A model generated the notes under the pieces. It did no database searches. It was not told where the DNA came from and saw only the letters and a list, made by a program, of their open reading frames with translations. A stretch of 64,000 nucleotides of DNA from Diphasiastrum complanatum (taxonomy: Eukaryota; Streptophyta; Lycopodiopsida; Lycopodiales; Lycopodiaceae), in assembly GCA_029204225.1 (NCBI GenBank), contig MU831851.1, forward strand, positions 1 through 64,000. The letters run 5' to 3'. How positions within the stretch are numbered: the first letter of the stretch is position 1; each line of letters begins with the position of its first letter. Positions 11,990 to 24,300 of this stretch are shown here, in pieces. A program made the position numbers and the translations under genes.

Positions 11990-12102
11990 GTGGAGCCTAG
12001 AGCCGACGCCACCGAGGTGACTCGATGGCTGCATGGGTGTATTCATGTATTGGCACATACCATAATAAATTAATATTTCATATTGTTGTTAGTAGTTAGT
12101 TG
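11918..12102 (+). repeat. Polypurine tract and start of 3' LTR of element B
   Basis: The purine-rich CAAGGGGGAG (11919-11928) directly precedes TGTGAAAATTGTG at 11929, a normal polypurine tract/LTR junction. The RNase H reading frame continues about 20 codons into this LTR. Only about 174 bp of LTR remain. It stops exactly where the LTR of element C begins (12103), so C appears to have inserted into it. Confidence 0.75.
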
Positions 12103-12934
12103 TGTTGAAAATCGTCACTTCTCACTAGTCATTTTTTTATTGTAAATAAAGATCAATCATGAGTACAATGTTCATGATCTGATTTTACACATGTGGAGCC
12201 TGTTCTCACATGTGAAAGAAAGTACTTTTTTTACTTGTAAATATCTACTTTGATTTTGTATCAATCAAGTCAAGTGTGAACATGATATGACTAGTTTTTA
12301 GTCAAGTTGACTAATCACCTAGAAGTTAGCTTATCCTTGCATGTGCATGAGTAAATTCTCCCACATGGCAAGTGGATGTTCACACGTGTATAGAGTTTTA
12401 GAAGATAAGAGTTGACCATTTTTCTTAGATCCTATTTTATAGAGAATATTCCTATATTCTAGGAGACTAGCTCTTTGGATTTAAGCCATATTCTAGAAGG
12501 TCAACTTTGGATAAGGATCAAGGATAAATCAAATGGATAGATCTGAGTGATGTGGCACTCTTCACATGTGTAAAGACTTGCTAGAGTGTACCAGCTTGTG
12601 GATGTACTTGATCCATAAAAGAATCATCATTTTGCTAATGAGATTGATGAGAAGTTTGCATTCTACACTTTTGTGAGATTTCTAGTCAATAGAATTGTGA
12701 TTTTATTGAATGATTGCTATCGAGAACCAAAGTACTTGTTGTTTCAGGTCTAGGCCGTACAATGGACAGTACTCCACACGTGTGAGACCGCTCTCACTTG
12801 TTTATGAAGATTTGATCCATTGCTCTTGTTAAATCTAAGTGTAGTGAACTAGATCAAGATCTAAAGTGTAGAACTTGATAGATCCATTGATTAAGCAACT
12901 AATAACTCTCTATGATTGTTAAGTACAATCATTA
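12103..12934 (+). repeat. 5' LTR of element C (3' tip deleted)
   Basis: Comparison with the LTR of element D shows that a small deletion near 12934-12938 removed the LTR 3' tip, the primer-binding site and the first part of the leader. ACAATCATTAA joins directly to leader sequence GTCATTGGCAAAA. The LTR carries several G-box-like motifs: CACACGTGTG at 12775-12784, CACACGTGTA near 12392, and ACATGTG variants near 12187, 12211 and 12566. A stretch of about 170 bp upstream of 12800 is absent from element D. Confidence 0.75.
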
Positions 12935-13464
12935 ATGTCATTGGCAAAATTTGTTTTTGGCCAATACTAGTGAGGGCGAGTTCATCTAGAGTGATAGCTT
13001 GTTTCTATTTGGATCAAATCGACTTGGAGGCTGTGTATGTACTTTTCAAACAAGTGAAACCGTACAACAACTTTCATTTCAAGTTACCTTGTGTTTTTGG
13101 TCCTATAATATCAATTCTAGTCTAGGTTTAGTGCTTTCTAAAGCATAGTATTGATCTAGATTCAATCTAGCTAATGCCTATGACCAAATAGAGTTTTGGA
13201 TCATTGAAGCATTTCTTTTTGGAGTTTAAGATCATATCTAAGAGGCTGATTTGTTGAGATCCTTAGTTGAAGTGAAATCTCTAAGAAATCTTTTTTGTGA
13301 GAATGAAAGCTAGGAATTTTTGTCAAGATCTAATTGTGTATCATTCAAGCTTGTGTGCTAGTTTGATAGAGACAAGGCTATAGGAAATATTGTGAGCTCT
13401 AGGCCTTTCATAGATCTTTAAAATTCATAAATCTTTGTGATTTTAGAAGAGCATTCATTCTACA

Positions 13465-16400
13465 ATGTCATCCATGGGTAGTTAATTGTTGAATCAAGTG
13501 AGAGACTCACTTCCACAAATTATTCCATTTGGAAAGTGAGGATGAAATTACTCCTAGTGATCCATGACCTCTTTGACATAGTTCTAGGAGTTGAGGAAGA
13601 GCCTCAAGCTACCCAAGAACAAACCAAATACAAGAAGAGATCAAGATTAGCTTTACATTGCATAAAGTTGAATGTATGCAATGACCTCTTGAAGGAGGTG
13701 TCTTCTTGTGCCTCATCAAAAGAGTCTTGGGATTCATTAAAACGTATCTATGAATCCAATAACACTTCAAGAATCTCCATGCTAAGGAATCAAGCCTTTC
13801 AAAGCATGAAAGGAAGTGGAGAGAGTGGACAAGAGTATGTCCTTAGGATCAAATCTCTTAACAAGGAATTGAGTGCTATAGGAGAAAAGATCCAAGATCA
13901 AGAGCTAGTACAAATCATATTGAATGGCCTAGGTGATGATTTCACCAACTTGGTCCAATCATTTGCTATTCAAGACACTCTTCCATCCATTGAAAAGTTG
14001 CACAATGTTCTTGTGTTCGAGGAAAGTAGATCCTACACCTCAAGACAAGAAGGGAAGGCATGTCACTTAATGGAGGAAAGGAGAAAGCAAATTCTTCATC
14101 CAAAGGCAAGAAGAAAAAATATCCATTGAAGAAAAATCAAGGCAAGGAGGCCGAGATGAAGAATGGAGGATCAACTTCCAAAGGCAAAGTGAAGAACAAG
14201 CCAAAGCTCAAGTGTTTCTTTTGTGGGAAGAAGGGACACTTTGCCTCAGAATGTTACCTGAAGAAGAATCAACAAGCAAATGGAGATCAAGGGAACATTG
14301 CTCAAGAGGAAAAAGATGAGGATGGATTCAACACATCCTTAATGGTTGCATCTACACCAACTTCAAGTCAAGACACATGGTGGATAGATAGTGGGGCTAG
14401 TTCCCACATGTCTTTTAACAAGCATTATTTTTCTATCCTTCTCTCTTGTAATGACTCTAAGAAGTCAATATAAACTGCTAGTGATCAAGAATGCAAGATA
14501 GATGGTATAGGATCTATTCCTCTTTGCTTAGGCACATCTAAAAGGATAGATCTAGATAATGTTTTGTATGTTCCTACCATTTCAAGAAACTTGCTTAGTG
14601 TAGGACAATTAATGGACAATGGACTAGATGTACATTTCAAGAATGGAGTTTGTTCCATCTTGAAAAATGATAAGTGCATAGCTAGTGGCATTAAGCAAGG
14701 TAGACTTTTCAAGTTGGATGCTAATGTTGCAAATGAAAGTGTGAACTTGGCTAGGGAGGAGCTATCTCAAGTGGAGCTTTGGCATAAGAGATTAGGCCAT
14801 CCTAATCTTCAATCCATGGAGTCAATGGCAAGCAAGGAACTAGCTCTCGGCCTACCAAAAGCTTTCAAAAAGTGTGGAAAGATGTGTGAGGCATGTGGCC
14901 TTGCAAAGTCACACAAATATTCTTACAAGAGATCTTCATCAAGATCTCCCTCCCCCTTGGATCTCATACATTTTGATGTACATAGTTTTTCACATGCCAG
15001 TAATGGAGGTGCCTTGATGTATGTAACATTTATAGATGATTGTACTAGATTCACATGGATTGAGTTATTATCAAATAAAATTCTTGTATATGAAGCTTTC
15101 ATTAAGTTCAAGTCTGTAGTTGAGAAGCAACTTAGTACTTCGATCAAGACAGTAAGATGTGATAGTGGAGGAGAGTACACCTCCAATAAAATGAAAGACT
15201 TTTGTGAGATCAATGGCATTAAATTGCAATACACTTGTTCCTACACCCCTCAGCAAAGTGGGGTGGCCGAGAGGAGAAATAGGACTCTATGTGAATGTGC
15301 AAAGTCTTTAAGACTTGATGCATAACTTCCCATCGCATTTTGGGAAGAAGCTATAACTTGTGCTAATTACTTGTGTAATAGACTTCCTAGTAGTGCTATT
15401 GATGGGATCTCACCATATCAAGCTTTTTTTGGTAAGAAACCCAATGTAGAAGATTTTAAAATTTTTGGATGTATTTGTTATGTCCACATCCCTTTGGAGA
15501 CAAGAAGGAAGGAAGATGCTATCTCCTTCAAAGGGATTTTTGTTGGCTATGGAGAAAATAGCAAGGGATATAGGATATGATCCTATATCCAAGAAAGTAA
15601 ATGTAAGCAAGGATGTACTTTTTGATGAGTCACAGTCTTCTAAAAGCTTGTCTAATGGATCTAACCCATTGTGCATTGAAGATCTTGACAAACCCGAGGA
15701 TGGAGACAAAGATCCTAGTCAAAGGGGGCCAAGAAGATCAACAAGAAGCAAGGCCGAGCCCTCAAGGCTCACCTATGTGTACAAGGGAAAGAAAAAGAAA
15801 GACTCTACATCTTCTACCTATTACTCCTCCTTAGCTACATTGCTTGAAGAACCATCATTTTTTGAAGAAGAATATAGATCTAAAGTTTGGAGAGATGCAA
15901 TGCAAGTACAGTATGATGCATTAGAAGAAATCATACTTGAAATGTTGTAAATATTCCAAGAGAGAAGAAGCCACTTGCAGGTAAGTGGATTTATAGAATA
16001 AAGTACAATCAAGATGGATCTATTAGTAAGTACAAGGCTAGTCTTGTTGCTAAAGCATTTTTGCAAGTAAAAGGATTGGATTATGAAGAAACATTTGCAC
16101 CTATAGCTAAGCTTGTAACTATTAGATTGATAATTTGTATTGCTACTTTGTTCAAGTGGAATCTCTACCAAATGGATGTGACAAATGATTTCTTGAATGG
16201 CTTCTTAGAAGAGGAAATCTACATGATACAACCCGAGGGCTTCATCAATGTTGGTGAGGAGCAAAAAGTGTGCTACTTACTAGAAGAGCCTATATGGCTT
16301 GAAGCAAGCACCTAGAGCTTGGTACTCTAGGTTGCATGATTTTCTCTATTCCCTTGGCTTTGTACTAAGTGCTTATGAACCTTTTTTATATTTCAAATGT

Positions 16401-17397
16401 AATGAAGGAAAGATCATCATTTTGGTGTTTTATGTTGATGATATCATTATGACAGAAAATGATCATGAAGGCATAGGCAAAGTAAAAGTTGATTTATCTA
16501 GTGAGTTCAAGATGGTAGATCTAGGTTTCCTAAAGTTTATACTTGGGATAGAAGTGTCTAGAAGTAGCAATTGTACTTTTACAAGTCAATCTAAGTATGC
16601 TACTTCCATTCTTGAAAATTGGTATGAAATATTGTAAGGGGATTGACACCCCTATGGAGCATGTTGTGAAAGCAACTAATGAAGGTGATGAAGCATCATT
16701 TGAGGACATCACCCTCTTTAGAAAGCTTATAGGCTCCCGAATCTATTGAACCATCACTAGACTAGACTTAAGTTTTTGTGTAAGCAATTTGAGTCAAAGT
16801 ATGCAAGCTCCTTTAGTGCATCATTGGAAAAGTGCCAAGAGAGTGCTTAGATATGTTACTAGTACTAGATTTTTTGGCATACTTTATGAAGGATCTAACT
16901 TGCACTTGAGAGCCTACTCAGATTCAGATTTTGCAAGTGACAAGATGGATAGAAAGTCCATTAGTGCATTTGCAACATTCCTTTGTGGAGGAGTAATATC
17001 TTGGCTTTCCAAAAAGCAAGATACTATCTCACTATCTTCTTGTGAAGCCGAGTACAAGGCATTGACTTCAACAACTAAAGAGCTCCTATGGCTAAGAGGA
17101 CTCTTGATGGAGCTACATGTGCTAAAGACCGAGGAGATCCCTTACATATATTGTGACAATCAAGCTTCTCAACAAATTACTTCCAATCCTATCTTCCAAG
17201 CTAGAACAAAGCATATTGAGATAGCTCACCACTTTGTGAGGGAGAAGGTACAATCCAAGGTGGTGCAACTACATCATGTACCAACATCCGAATGCATAGC
17301 TGATATCTTAACCAAGCCATTGTCCAAAGATCCATTTTACAAGTTAAGATATGCTCTTGGAATTGTAGATAGATGTACATTAGATTTGCCAAGTTAG
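13465..17397 (+). pseudogene. Copia gag-pol of element C, broken
   Basis: The ATG at 13465 (MSSMGS) hits a stop after a few codons; in element D the same start opens MSSMGG. The capsid domain follows (13536-14129), then zinc knuckle CFFCGKKGHFASEC (about 14214-14255) and protease WWIDSGASSHMS with an intact D-S-G-A. Next are WHKRLGHPNL with CEACGLAKSH, and the integrase core with FDVHSF, RCDSGGEY and PQQSGVAERRN (catalytic Asp, Asp and Glu all present). Reverse transcriptase has FYVDDIIM, and RNase H has YSDSDFAS, SSCEAEY and YCDNQ. Frameshifts or stops occur near 14100, 14471, 15323, 15580, 15950, 16310, 16635 and 16750. The last ORF (16789-17397) ends just before the purine tract. Confidence 0.9.
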
Positions 17398-17410
17398 AAG
17401 TGAGGAGGAG

Positions 17411-17723
17411 TGTTTAAAATCGTCACTTCTCACTAGTCATTTTTTTATTGTAAATAAAGATCAATCATGAGTACAATGTTCATGATCTGATTTTACACAT
17501 GTGGAGCCTGTTCTCACATGTGAAAGAAAGTACTTTTTTTACTTGTAAATATCTACTTTGATTTTGTATCAATCAAGTCAAGTGTGAACATGATATGACT
17601 AGTTTTTAGTCAAGTTGACTAGTCACCTAGAAGTTAACTTATCCTTGCATGTGCATGAGTAAATGCTCCCACATGGCAAGTGGATGTTCACACGTGTGTA
17701 TAGAGTTCTAGAAGATAAGAGTT
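17411..17723 (+). repeat. 3' LTR of element C, truncated
   Basis: The piece starts TGTTTAAAATCGTC directly after the GAGGAGGAG purine tract and aligns with 12103-12423 of the 5' LTR with few differences. Similarity ends at GATAAGAGTT (17714-17723). What follows is minus-strand gypsy coding sequence. Confidence 0.8.
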
Positions 17724-18880
17724 TTATGATGAAGCAAAAAAGTGTGTGTGATGTTTTGAGCTATATTGGATTGTCACACATCACTTTTTCTGGTGAGAAA
17801 GTTTAGTGTCTGCACCAAAGTTACATTAATAAAGTTATGAGTGAATCCTATGTCTAAAAGGACATTAATAACTTGATCTTTAACTTTACCTTTAATGCAA
17901 ATAAGGTCACTAGGTCCAAAAGCTAAAGAACTAAGGAAATAAACATCCATCTCATTACTTCGAGATAGATTACCTGAGGTTGAAGCTTGTCTTACGAGCT
18001 TCAGCTTTATCAATGCCACCCTGATGGTTTTTAAAGTTTTTTTTTTTTTTTTAGAATTGGGATGTGTTTCACTAACAACTTTCCTATCCTTTCTCTTAGA
18101 TTGAAATCCATTTTTCTGCCCATTAGGCTGTTGACCCCCAGGTGGCTTAGGTGTGTTTCAAAAAATTTTGCAGCCCTAATAGCATCCTCTACAGTTTTTG
18201 GATGGTTCTTATGAACATCCACTTGATAATCTTTTGGAAACCCATCAATAAACATTAACATTCGCAATAAACATTAACATTTGTACCTTAGGTGGAATAT
18301 CACTATAAAGTGCATTCAGGTACTCATGAAAAATCTTGAATAAATTGTTCCAAACCTTTATTCATTGTTATATGACTCAACTTTTGAAAGGGTTAGTCAT
18401 CTAACAGTGGTAGGAAGTATTCTTTATATACTATGCAAAAATCTTTTCATGTACAATGTTGATTGCCTTTTGCAACTAAGTCATCCCACCATACTATGGC
18501 TCTTTCTTCAAGGAACATAGTAACAGTGGATCACTTTCCACATTCAGAGAATTGGTTCATGCCAAAATATTTGTTCCAAACATTAAGGCATGAACTTACC
18601 ACTTGTAAGTTCCTATCTTTCTTCTCTTTCTTAAATAATTATATGGGAGGTGGAACTACATGCTTCTTCTAGTTGGCTAACCTAGACTCCAAGTGTTGAT
18701 CCTTTTGATTAGTTTCAAGAAGCTGTTTATTAGTGGCTTGAATTTGTTGGTATAAAAGTTTCAAGAGCTTGTGCCACATTGGATGAGTTTGATAGATCAA
18801 AAGTTGGGTTATCATTGGTTTGATCCATTGGTGTTGCTTGTGTGTTTTCCTATTATGCAAATGTAACAACAAGGGCTCAA
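17724..18880 (-). pseudogene. Ty3/gypsy gag and protease remnant (element G1)
   Basis: Read from 18880 downwards, the minus strand shows the gypsy capsid signature LEERAIVWWDDLV (Leu-Glu-x-x-Ala-x-x-Trp-Trp), then a C-terminal capsid piece FIDGFPKDYQVDV with PKTVEDAIRAAKFF (18031-18267). It then shows a retropepsin-like piece with VLLDIGFTHNFINV (17774-18019). The active-site triad reads D-I-G in place of D-S-G or D-T-G. Several frameshifts and stops lie between the pieces. Reverse transcriptase and integrase are missing beyond 17724. Known gypsy gag-protease order supports the call; the residue matches are by eye. Confidence 0.75.
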
Positions 18881-19855
18881 ATTAGTATGGTAGAAATGTT
18901 TTAATTCTTACATCCAATGCAAATAAAAAGCATTTTACTTTTACTCATTTAATCTTATTGTTTGTAAGCTCAATCCAAGCCTACTATTTGCAAGCTCAAT
19001 CCAAGCTTAAGAGAACAACAACAAGCAGCTACCTTTGTCTTAATCCAAAGCAAAAATGAAAACCAAATCTTTATGTAAACTACAATCAACTAAATCCAAG
19101 CTAAGTTTACATAAAGATCTCAATCCAATTCCATTTCTTTTTTTTCATTACAAAAGAAACCAAAATTTTCACATTTTTCACTATTCTAGATCTCCAAATC
19201 CATGAAACTAGTGTCTAGAAATTGAAAATGAACGAAGCTTTATGAAAACTTCAATTTTCAGATCTGAATTTAAAATTTAAAGGTCTGAAAATCAGAACTT
19301 CATAATGACAAAAAATAGAACTTCAAAACTTGTTTTATGCACAAAGTTTCACTATCATTCACTTCCTACAATGTCATCTATATGAAACTAGGAGATAGAA
19401 AGGTGTAATTGAAGTTTGGATAAAAACTTTACTTTTCACATTTGATTTTAGATTTAGAGAAAAACAGAACTTCAAAATGAAAATCAAAACTTCAAACCCT
19501 TTATTTATGCAAAAAAAACACTAGTTTTGATCAAAAACACAAGCTAGAATCAATTTTTTTTCCAAAAAATAATTTGTGGATGTAGAGGAAGACTTCTTCT
19601 AGCCATTCCACAAATACTTTTCCAAAAATGTTCTAAACCAACAACCCACATTCATCTTCTCTAATTATAATAAAAAATCAGCTCCTAAATAGTTCTATAA
19701 GCATCACTACCTCTTCCAAAGAGAACTAGATTCATTGAGTACTTCAACTACAAGCTTCCTACCACTAGAAAAGCCAATAATCTTCTCCAAAAAAATTTAG
19801 TTGATGATCTTAATAGAACATGAAGAAGATTAGAAAGGTTATCATGCTTTGTCTA
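18881..19855 (-). other. Untranslated leader of gypsy element G1
   Basis: This stretch lies between the primer-binding site at 19856-19867 and the first recognisable gag residues. It is AT-rich, has no long ORF on the sense (minus) strand, and contains repeated A/T-rich phrases such as variants of CAAAACTTCAAA. I see no gene in it. Confidence 0.55.
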
Positions 19856-19867
19856 GCTCTGATACCA
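19856..19867 (-). other. Primer-binding site of gypsy element G1
   Basis: On the minus strand the 12-mer reads TGGTATCAGAGC, followed by TAGACAAAG. It lies downstream (in element sense) of the split LTR and upstream of the gypsy gag, which fixes orientation and the LTR end to within about 20 bp. Confidence 0.75.
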
Positions 19868-20118
19868 CTTTAGCAAGTAAGGGTGAGAATGTCCTCCAAG
19901 CAACCTGCTCCAAGATGCTTCTCCAACTCCAAGCTAGGATGCCTCCACCTGCAAGTAAGGATCTGCAAGCCTCCAAGGATCTCTCCTCCACCTGTGTCCA
20001 TACTCTTATACACAAAGGTAGATAACAAACTGGCCTCAAGTATTCACCACCCAACCATATCTAGATCCAAGCTCCAAGCAAGACCTATCTAGCACCCCCT
20101 CCCTAACCATAAACAAAT
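19868..20118 (-). repeat. LTR of gypsy element G1, part 2 (U5 side)
   Basis: This is the downstream (in element sense) part of the gypsy LTR, cut off from the rest by the copia element inserted at 20119-25979. The last five bases, CAAAT (20114-20118), recur at 25980-25984 as the target duplication. The exact LTR end is uncertain because no CA dinucleotide abuts the primer-binding site. Confidence 0.65.
20114..20118. repeat. Target-site duplication CAAAT, left copy
   Basis: CAAAT directly precedes the TG of the 5' LTR and occurs again at 25980-25984 directly after the 3' LTR. Five-base duplications are normal for copia integrases. Confidence 0.9.
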
Positions 20119-20402
20119 TGTGAAAAATTGTCAACTAGTAGTATTTTCCTAACTTGAGATTTTGTAGGCCTATGGCCAAATAAAAGTTAGAGATAGGTTC
20201 ATACATGTATGTAGAGGCCCAAAGTATGTGTACACTACTTTTGAGGTCACATTAATTAGAGGAGGTCGAGTGTGGAGCTCTTCTATTGGCTCATAATTTG
20301 GTGCATTCCTATTTGACCAAATTTCTAGGTATATGGGTGAATCCTATTGGACCCCAATTTTAGCCTATCATAAGACAAGTGGCCAAGAGGCACTATGGCT
20401 GC

Positions 20403-20409
20403 TATAAAT
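20403..20409 (+). promoter_or_regulatory. TATA box of intact copia LTR
   Basis: TATAAAT lies in the context GCTATAAATAGCC in the middle of the LTR, the usual site of the U3 core promoter. The transcription start is inferred to be near 20435. The TTCACACGTGTGAA palindrome would then lie in the transcribed R/U5 part. Confidence 0.65.
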
Positions 20410-20556
20410 AGCCATCTCCACGAGTATGTACACATCTCATTTTCATTCTATTGAATGAATGTTATGCTCTTTGAAGGTCCATCTTCTTCTCTCTCACTTT
20501 TTTGTTCATATCTTGCATTCTAGCCACTAGAATTGTGATTTCTTTGTTGCTATGGC

Positions 20557-20570
20557 TTCACACGTGTGAA
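20557..20570. promoter_or_regulatory. 14-bp palindrome TTCACACGTGTGAA in 5' LTR
   Basis: This is a perfect 14-bp palindrome containing the G-box core CACGTG. It is repeated exactly in the 3' LTR at 25765-25778, and identical or nearly identical copies occur in LTRs of other copia families in the window. It could bind bZIP or bHLH factors, or act as a self-complementary RNA element; neither is proven. Confidence 0.6.
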
Positions 20571-20771
20571 ATGCAGGTTGTAGGCTCTGAAGTACGGACA
20601 GGGACAGCAAGTTTCTGTTTGTGGAAGCTTATGATCAGATTTTGATGTTTAGTTGATGTTTAGTATGCTTAACATCACAATTTCTATCATTTTTTCAATC
20701 TAGATGTGCATAACTTCCATGGCCAAGATCTTTATGAAACTTTAGCATCTTTTGGATCTGAGTTTTTCACA

Positions 20772-20783
20772 TGGTATCAGAGC
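20772..20783 (+). other. Primer-binding site of intact copia element
   Basis: TGGTATCAGAGC starts at the base after the LTR terminal CA. It is complementary to the 3' end of plant initiator tRNA-Met, which primes minus-strand DNA synthesis. Confidence 0.95.
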
Positions 20784-21380
20784 ATTAGGCGGCCAAATGT
20801 GCAGGTTTTGCCAGATTTAGAAGAGATTTGTGGGCGAGTTTGCTTTTGTAGCATTCCAATCAAGTTTCTAGCTAAAAATCTTGTTGATTTATGTGTAGAA
20901 ATTGGATCTTTGTGATCAAAACATCATTTGTATGCATTTCAATTGAAGTAGGGCGAATTCCCTCTGTACTTATCAGAATAAGGAGACAAAAATTGTTTTG
21001 GAAAGAGGGAGATGCAAGATCCAACAAGATCCTATTAGTTTTCCATTCTAGCATATAGTTTTTTGATTCAATTTCTTGCTTCTTCATGTCAAAAACTTCA
21101 AAATTGATGTAACCCTCTGATTTTCAGTTTGCTGAAAGATTCAAGAGTGTATTTCAATCTTAGGAGTGAGGGAAAAGCAAGTATATTGAGGTTTGGTCTT
21201 GGTTTGATCAAGAAATCATAAAACTAGTGGCTAAAATTAAGGAAAAAGTGAGGAAAAGAGAGAAAAAGTAAGGTTTTAGGTTCCAAATCTTTGTGATTTC
21301 TTCTTGTGTTTCATTTGTTGATTCAAGAGAGTGCTTAGTGCATTGGAACAGGTCAAAGATCAGAGATCAATCATTGCAAC
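20784..21380 (+). other. Leader of intact copia element
   Basis: About 600 nt of AT-rich sequence lie between the primer-binding site and the gag start codon. Only short upstream ORFs occur. A packaging signal would be expected here, but none can be recognised by eye. Confidence 0.6.
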
Positions 21381-24300
21381 ATGGCTACAAATGGAGGCTA
21401 CATGTTGGAAAGCAATGATAGGCTTACCTCCCTCAACTATTCTACTTGGAAAGTAAGGATGGAGTCTTTGCTTGAGATGAATGAGTTGATGGATATTGTT
21501 GTAGGTGTGGAGGAGAGACCTTTGGCACCTCAAGAACAATTGAGGTATGACAAGAGGGCAAAGAAAGCCCTTCACATGATCAAGATGAATGTGACAAATG
21601 AGCTTATCAAAGAGGTTGGTAAGTGCACATCATCTAGTGAAGCTTGGGAAGCCTTGAAGAAGGTTTATGAATCCAAGTCTACTTCTAGAGTGTTGACTTT
21701 AAGAAGGCAAATCTTTTCTTGTATGCAAAAGAAGAGTGAGAATGGACATGCTTTTGTTTTGAGAGTTAAAGCATTGAATGATGAGTTAGCATGCATTAAT
21801 GATGGCATAAATAATGAGGAGCTTGTTCAAGTGATTCTCAATGGCTTGTTGGATGATCATGCTAATCTTGTTCAAAGTTATGCTATCCAAAAATGTTTAC
21901 CAAGTGTTGGAGACTTGCAAGAGGTCTTGTTGGCTGAAGAATTCAGGTTGCAAGCAAGAGTGGGAGCATCTTCTACATCTCAAGGAGGAGAAGAGGAGGC
22001 AATGTTCTCTAAAGGCAAGTTCAAGGGCAAAGGTAAAAGCAATTGGTCTAAAGGGCAAGACCAAGGTGAGCACTCTACTTTTGGCAAAAAGAAGGATAGA
22101 TCTAAGCTAAAATGTTTCTATTGTGGAGTCAAAGGGCATTTTGCTAGTGATTGTTTTAAGAAAAAGAGGGATCAAGGGGAAAAGCAAACCAATCTAACTA
22201 TTGATGAGGGTGGGGATGAGCTTCTTTCAAATGATGCTTTTGTTATGTCATCTTGCTTGTTGGCTAATCATGGAGACATTGATCCTTGGTGGATTGATAG
22301 TGGAGCCACTTCTCATATGACATATCATAAAGAGTATTTTTCATCTTTAATGGCATTTGATGGTGATAGGAAGGTAATCTATACCGCAAATGATGGTGAG
22401 TGTGCAATCAAGGGGATTGGCACAATTCCTATTTCACTTTCTACAAATAGGAATATAGAATTGAAAGATGTTTTGCTCATTCCATCCATTACCAAGAACT
22501 TACTTAGTGTAAGCCAAATGCTTGACAAAGGATTCAAAGTTGAGTTTGATGGTGATGCTTGCTTGATCAAAAAGGGGTGTAGTATCATTGCAAAAGGGAA
22601 AAGGCAAGGGAAATTGTTCAAGCTTGATGCATGTGTTGTTGCTAACCAAGTTGGATGCATGGCAAATGAACAAATGTCAATTCAAGAGGTATGGCATAAA
22701 AGGATGGGACATCTCAACTACAAGGCCTTGGAGGTAATAGCCAAAAAGGAGGTAGTAAGGGGACTTCCCAAGTCTCTTACTTGCTTGAATCATGTTTGTG
22801 AAGAATGTGCTTTGTCTAAATCACATAGATTGCCATATACTAGATCTATATCTAGATCTAAGATGCCTTTTTCTCTCTTGCATTCGGATATTCATGGTGT
22901 TACTACAATTAGCAATGGAGGTGCTAAGATGTATGTAACTTTCATTGATGATTTTAGTAGATTTTGTTGGGTTTATCTACTAAAGAGCAAGGATGAGGTG
23001 TTTGATGTGTTTGTCAAGTTCAAAGTTGCTATTGAGACTCAATTTACAACCAAAATCAAATGCTTGAGGAGCGACAATGGTGGTGAATACATTTCTAACA
23101 AATTCAAAGCCTTTTGCGATGAGCATGGGATCAAGAGGGAGTACACATGTCCAAGAACACCACAACAAAATGGAGTGGCCGAGAGGAAGAATAGAACCTT
23201 GTGTGAGAGTGCAAAGGCAATGAGATTGAATGCTAATCTTCCTAAACCTTTTTGGAGTGATGCTTTGTTGTGTGCAAATTTCCTATGCAATAGATGGCCA
23301 AGTGTTGTATTGGAAGGAAAAACCCCTTTTGAAGCTTTGTTTGGTACGAAGCCTAATGTCAAGTTTCTAAGAACTTTTGGATGCATTTGCTACTTCAACA
23401 TTACTCTTGATGATAGAACTAAGGAGGATCCATCTTCAAGAAAGGGCATTTTTGTTGGTTATAGTGAAGTAAGCAAAGCATATAGGATTTATGTTCCTTC
23501 AATCAAGAAAGTGTTCACAAGTAGGGATGTCATTTTTGATGAAGGTAACATTCCAAAAGTTGTTTCAAGTGATGATGGTGTTGTTGCAACTAATGTGCTT
23601 GATGACAATGGAGTTGATGACACATTGGATGTGGATGTTGAAGAAGCCTCTTCAAGTCAAATTCCAAGGAGAACTCCAAGGCATAAAGTGAAACCCTCAA
23701 GGCTCACTTATGATGGCAAAGGTAAGCAAGTGGTGGATGGATCCAACTATGCTTTCCTAACTTCTTTTGATGTACCTTCATGTGTAGATGAAGCAAGGCA
23801 AAAAGAGGAATGGATCCAAGCAATGGATCTTGAGTTTGAAGCACTTATGAAGAACAACACATGGAGATTGGTGGAGCTTCCAAAGGGCAAAAGTGCAATT
23901 GGATGCAAATGGATCTTCAAGGTAAAGACAAATCAAGATGGATCTATCAACAAGTTGAAGGCAAGGTTGGTGGCTAAAGGTTATGCTCAAGAGCATGGCA
24001 TTGACTATGAGGAAACCTTTGCACCCGTGGCAAAGATGGTGAGCATAAGAGTAATCATTTCCCTTGCAACTCTTTATGGATGGGATCTTTGGCAATTAGA
24101 CATTTCTAATGCTTTCTTGAATGGTGATCTTGAAGAGGAAGTCTACATGGAGCAACCCGAGAGCTATGTTTCTCATAGCAAGCCTAATCATGTGTGTTTT
24201 CTACAAAAAAGTTTGTATGGTCTTAAGCAAGCACCAAGGAGTTGGTATGCTAGGCTTAACTCTTTTCTACTTTCTCAAAACTTCACTATGAGTGAGTATG

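Larger units (their letters stand above)
12103..17723 (+). mobile_element. Forward copia element C (nearly full length, degenerate)
   Basis: The element has a 5' LTR (12103-about 12934), leader, gag-pol (13465-17397), purine tract (GAGGAGGAG, 17402-17410) and a truncated 3' LTR (17411-17723). The two LTRs start TGTTGAAAATCGTC and TGTTTAAAATCGTC and stay nearly identical over the shared 313 bp. It belongs to the same family as the minus-strand element D at 35757-39946. The 3' end is lost at 17723, where minus-strand gypsy sequence begins, so no target duplication can be checked. Confidence 0.85.
20119..20771 (+). repeat. 5' LTR of intact copia element
   Basis: 653 bp starting TGTGAAAAATTGTC and ending TTTTTCACA, directly followed by the primer-binding site. 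It contains a TATA box at 20403-20409, the palindrome TTCACACGTGTGAA at 20557-20570 and, 21 nt after that, GTACGGACAG at 20592-20601. I found no difference from the 3' copy when reading the two side by side. Confidence 0.95.

Noticed and set aside
22379-23386. Minus-strand ORFs opposite the intact element (for example 23039-23386)
   Set aside because: They lie antisense to a complete gag-pol frame, have no motif of their own, and similar antisense frames appear opposite other copia copies, as expected from codon bias.
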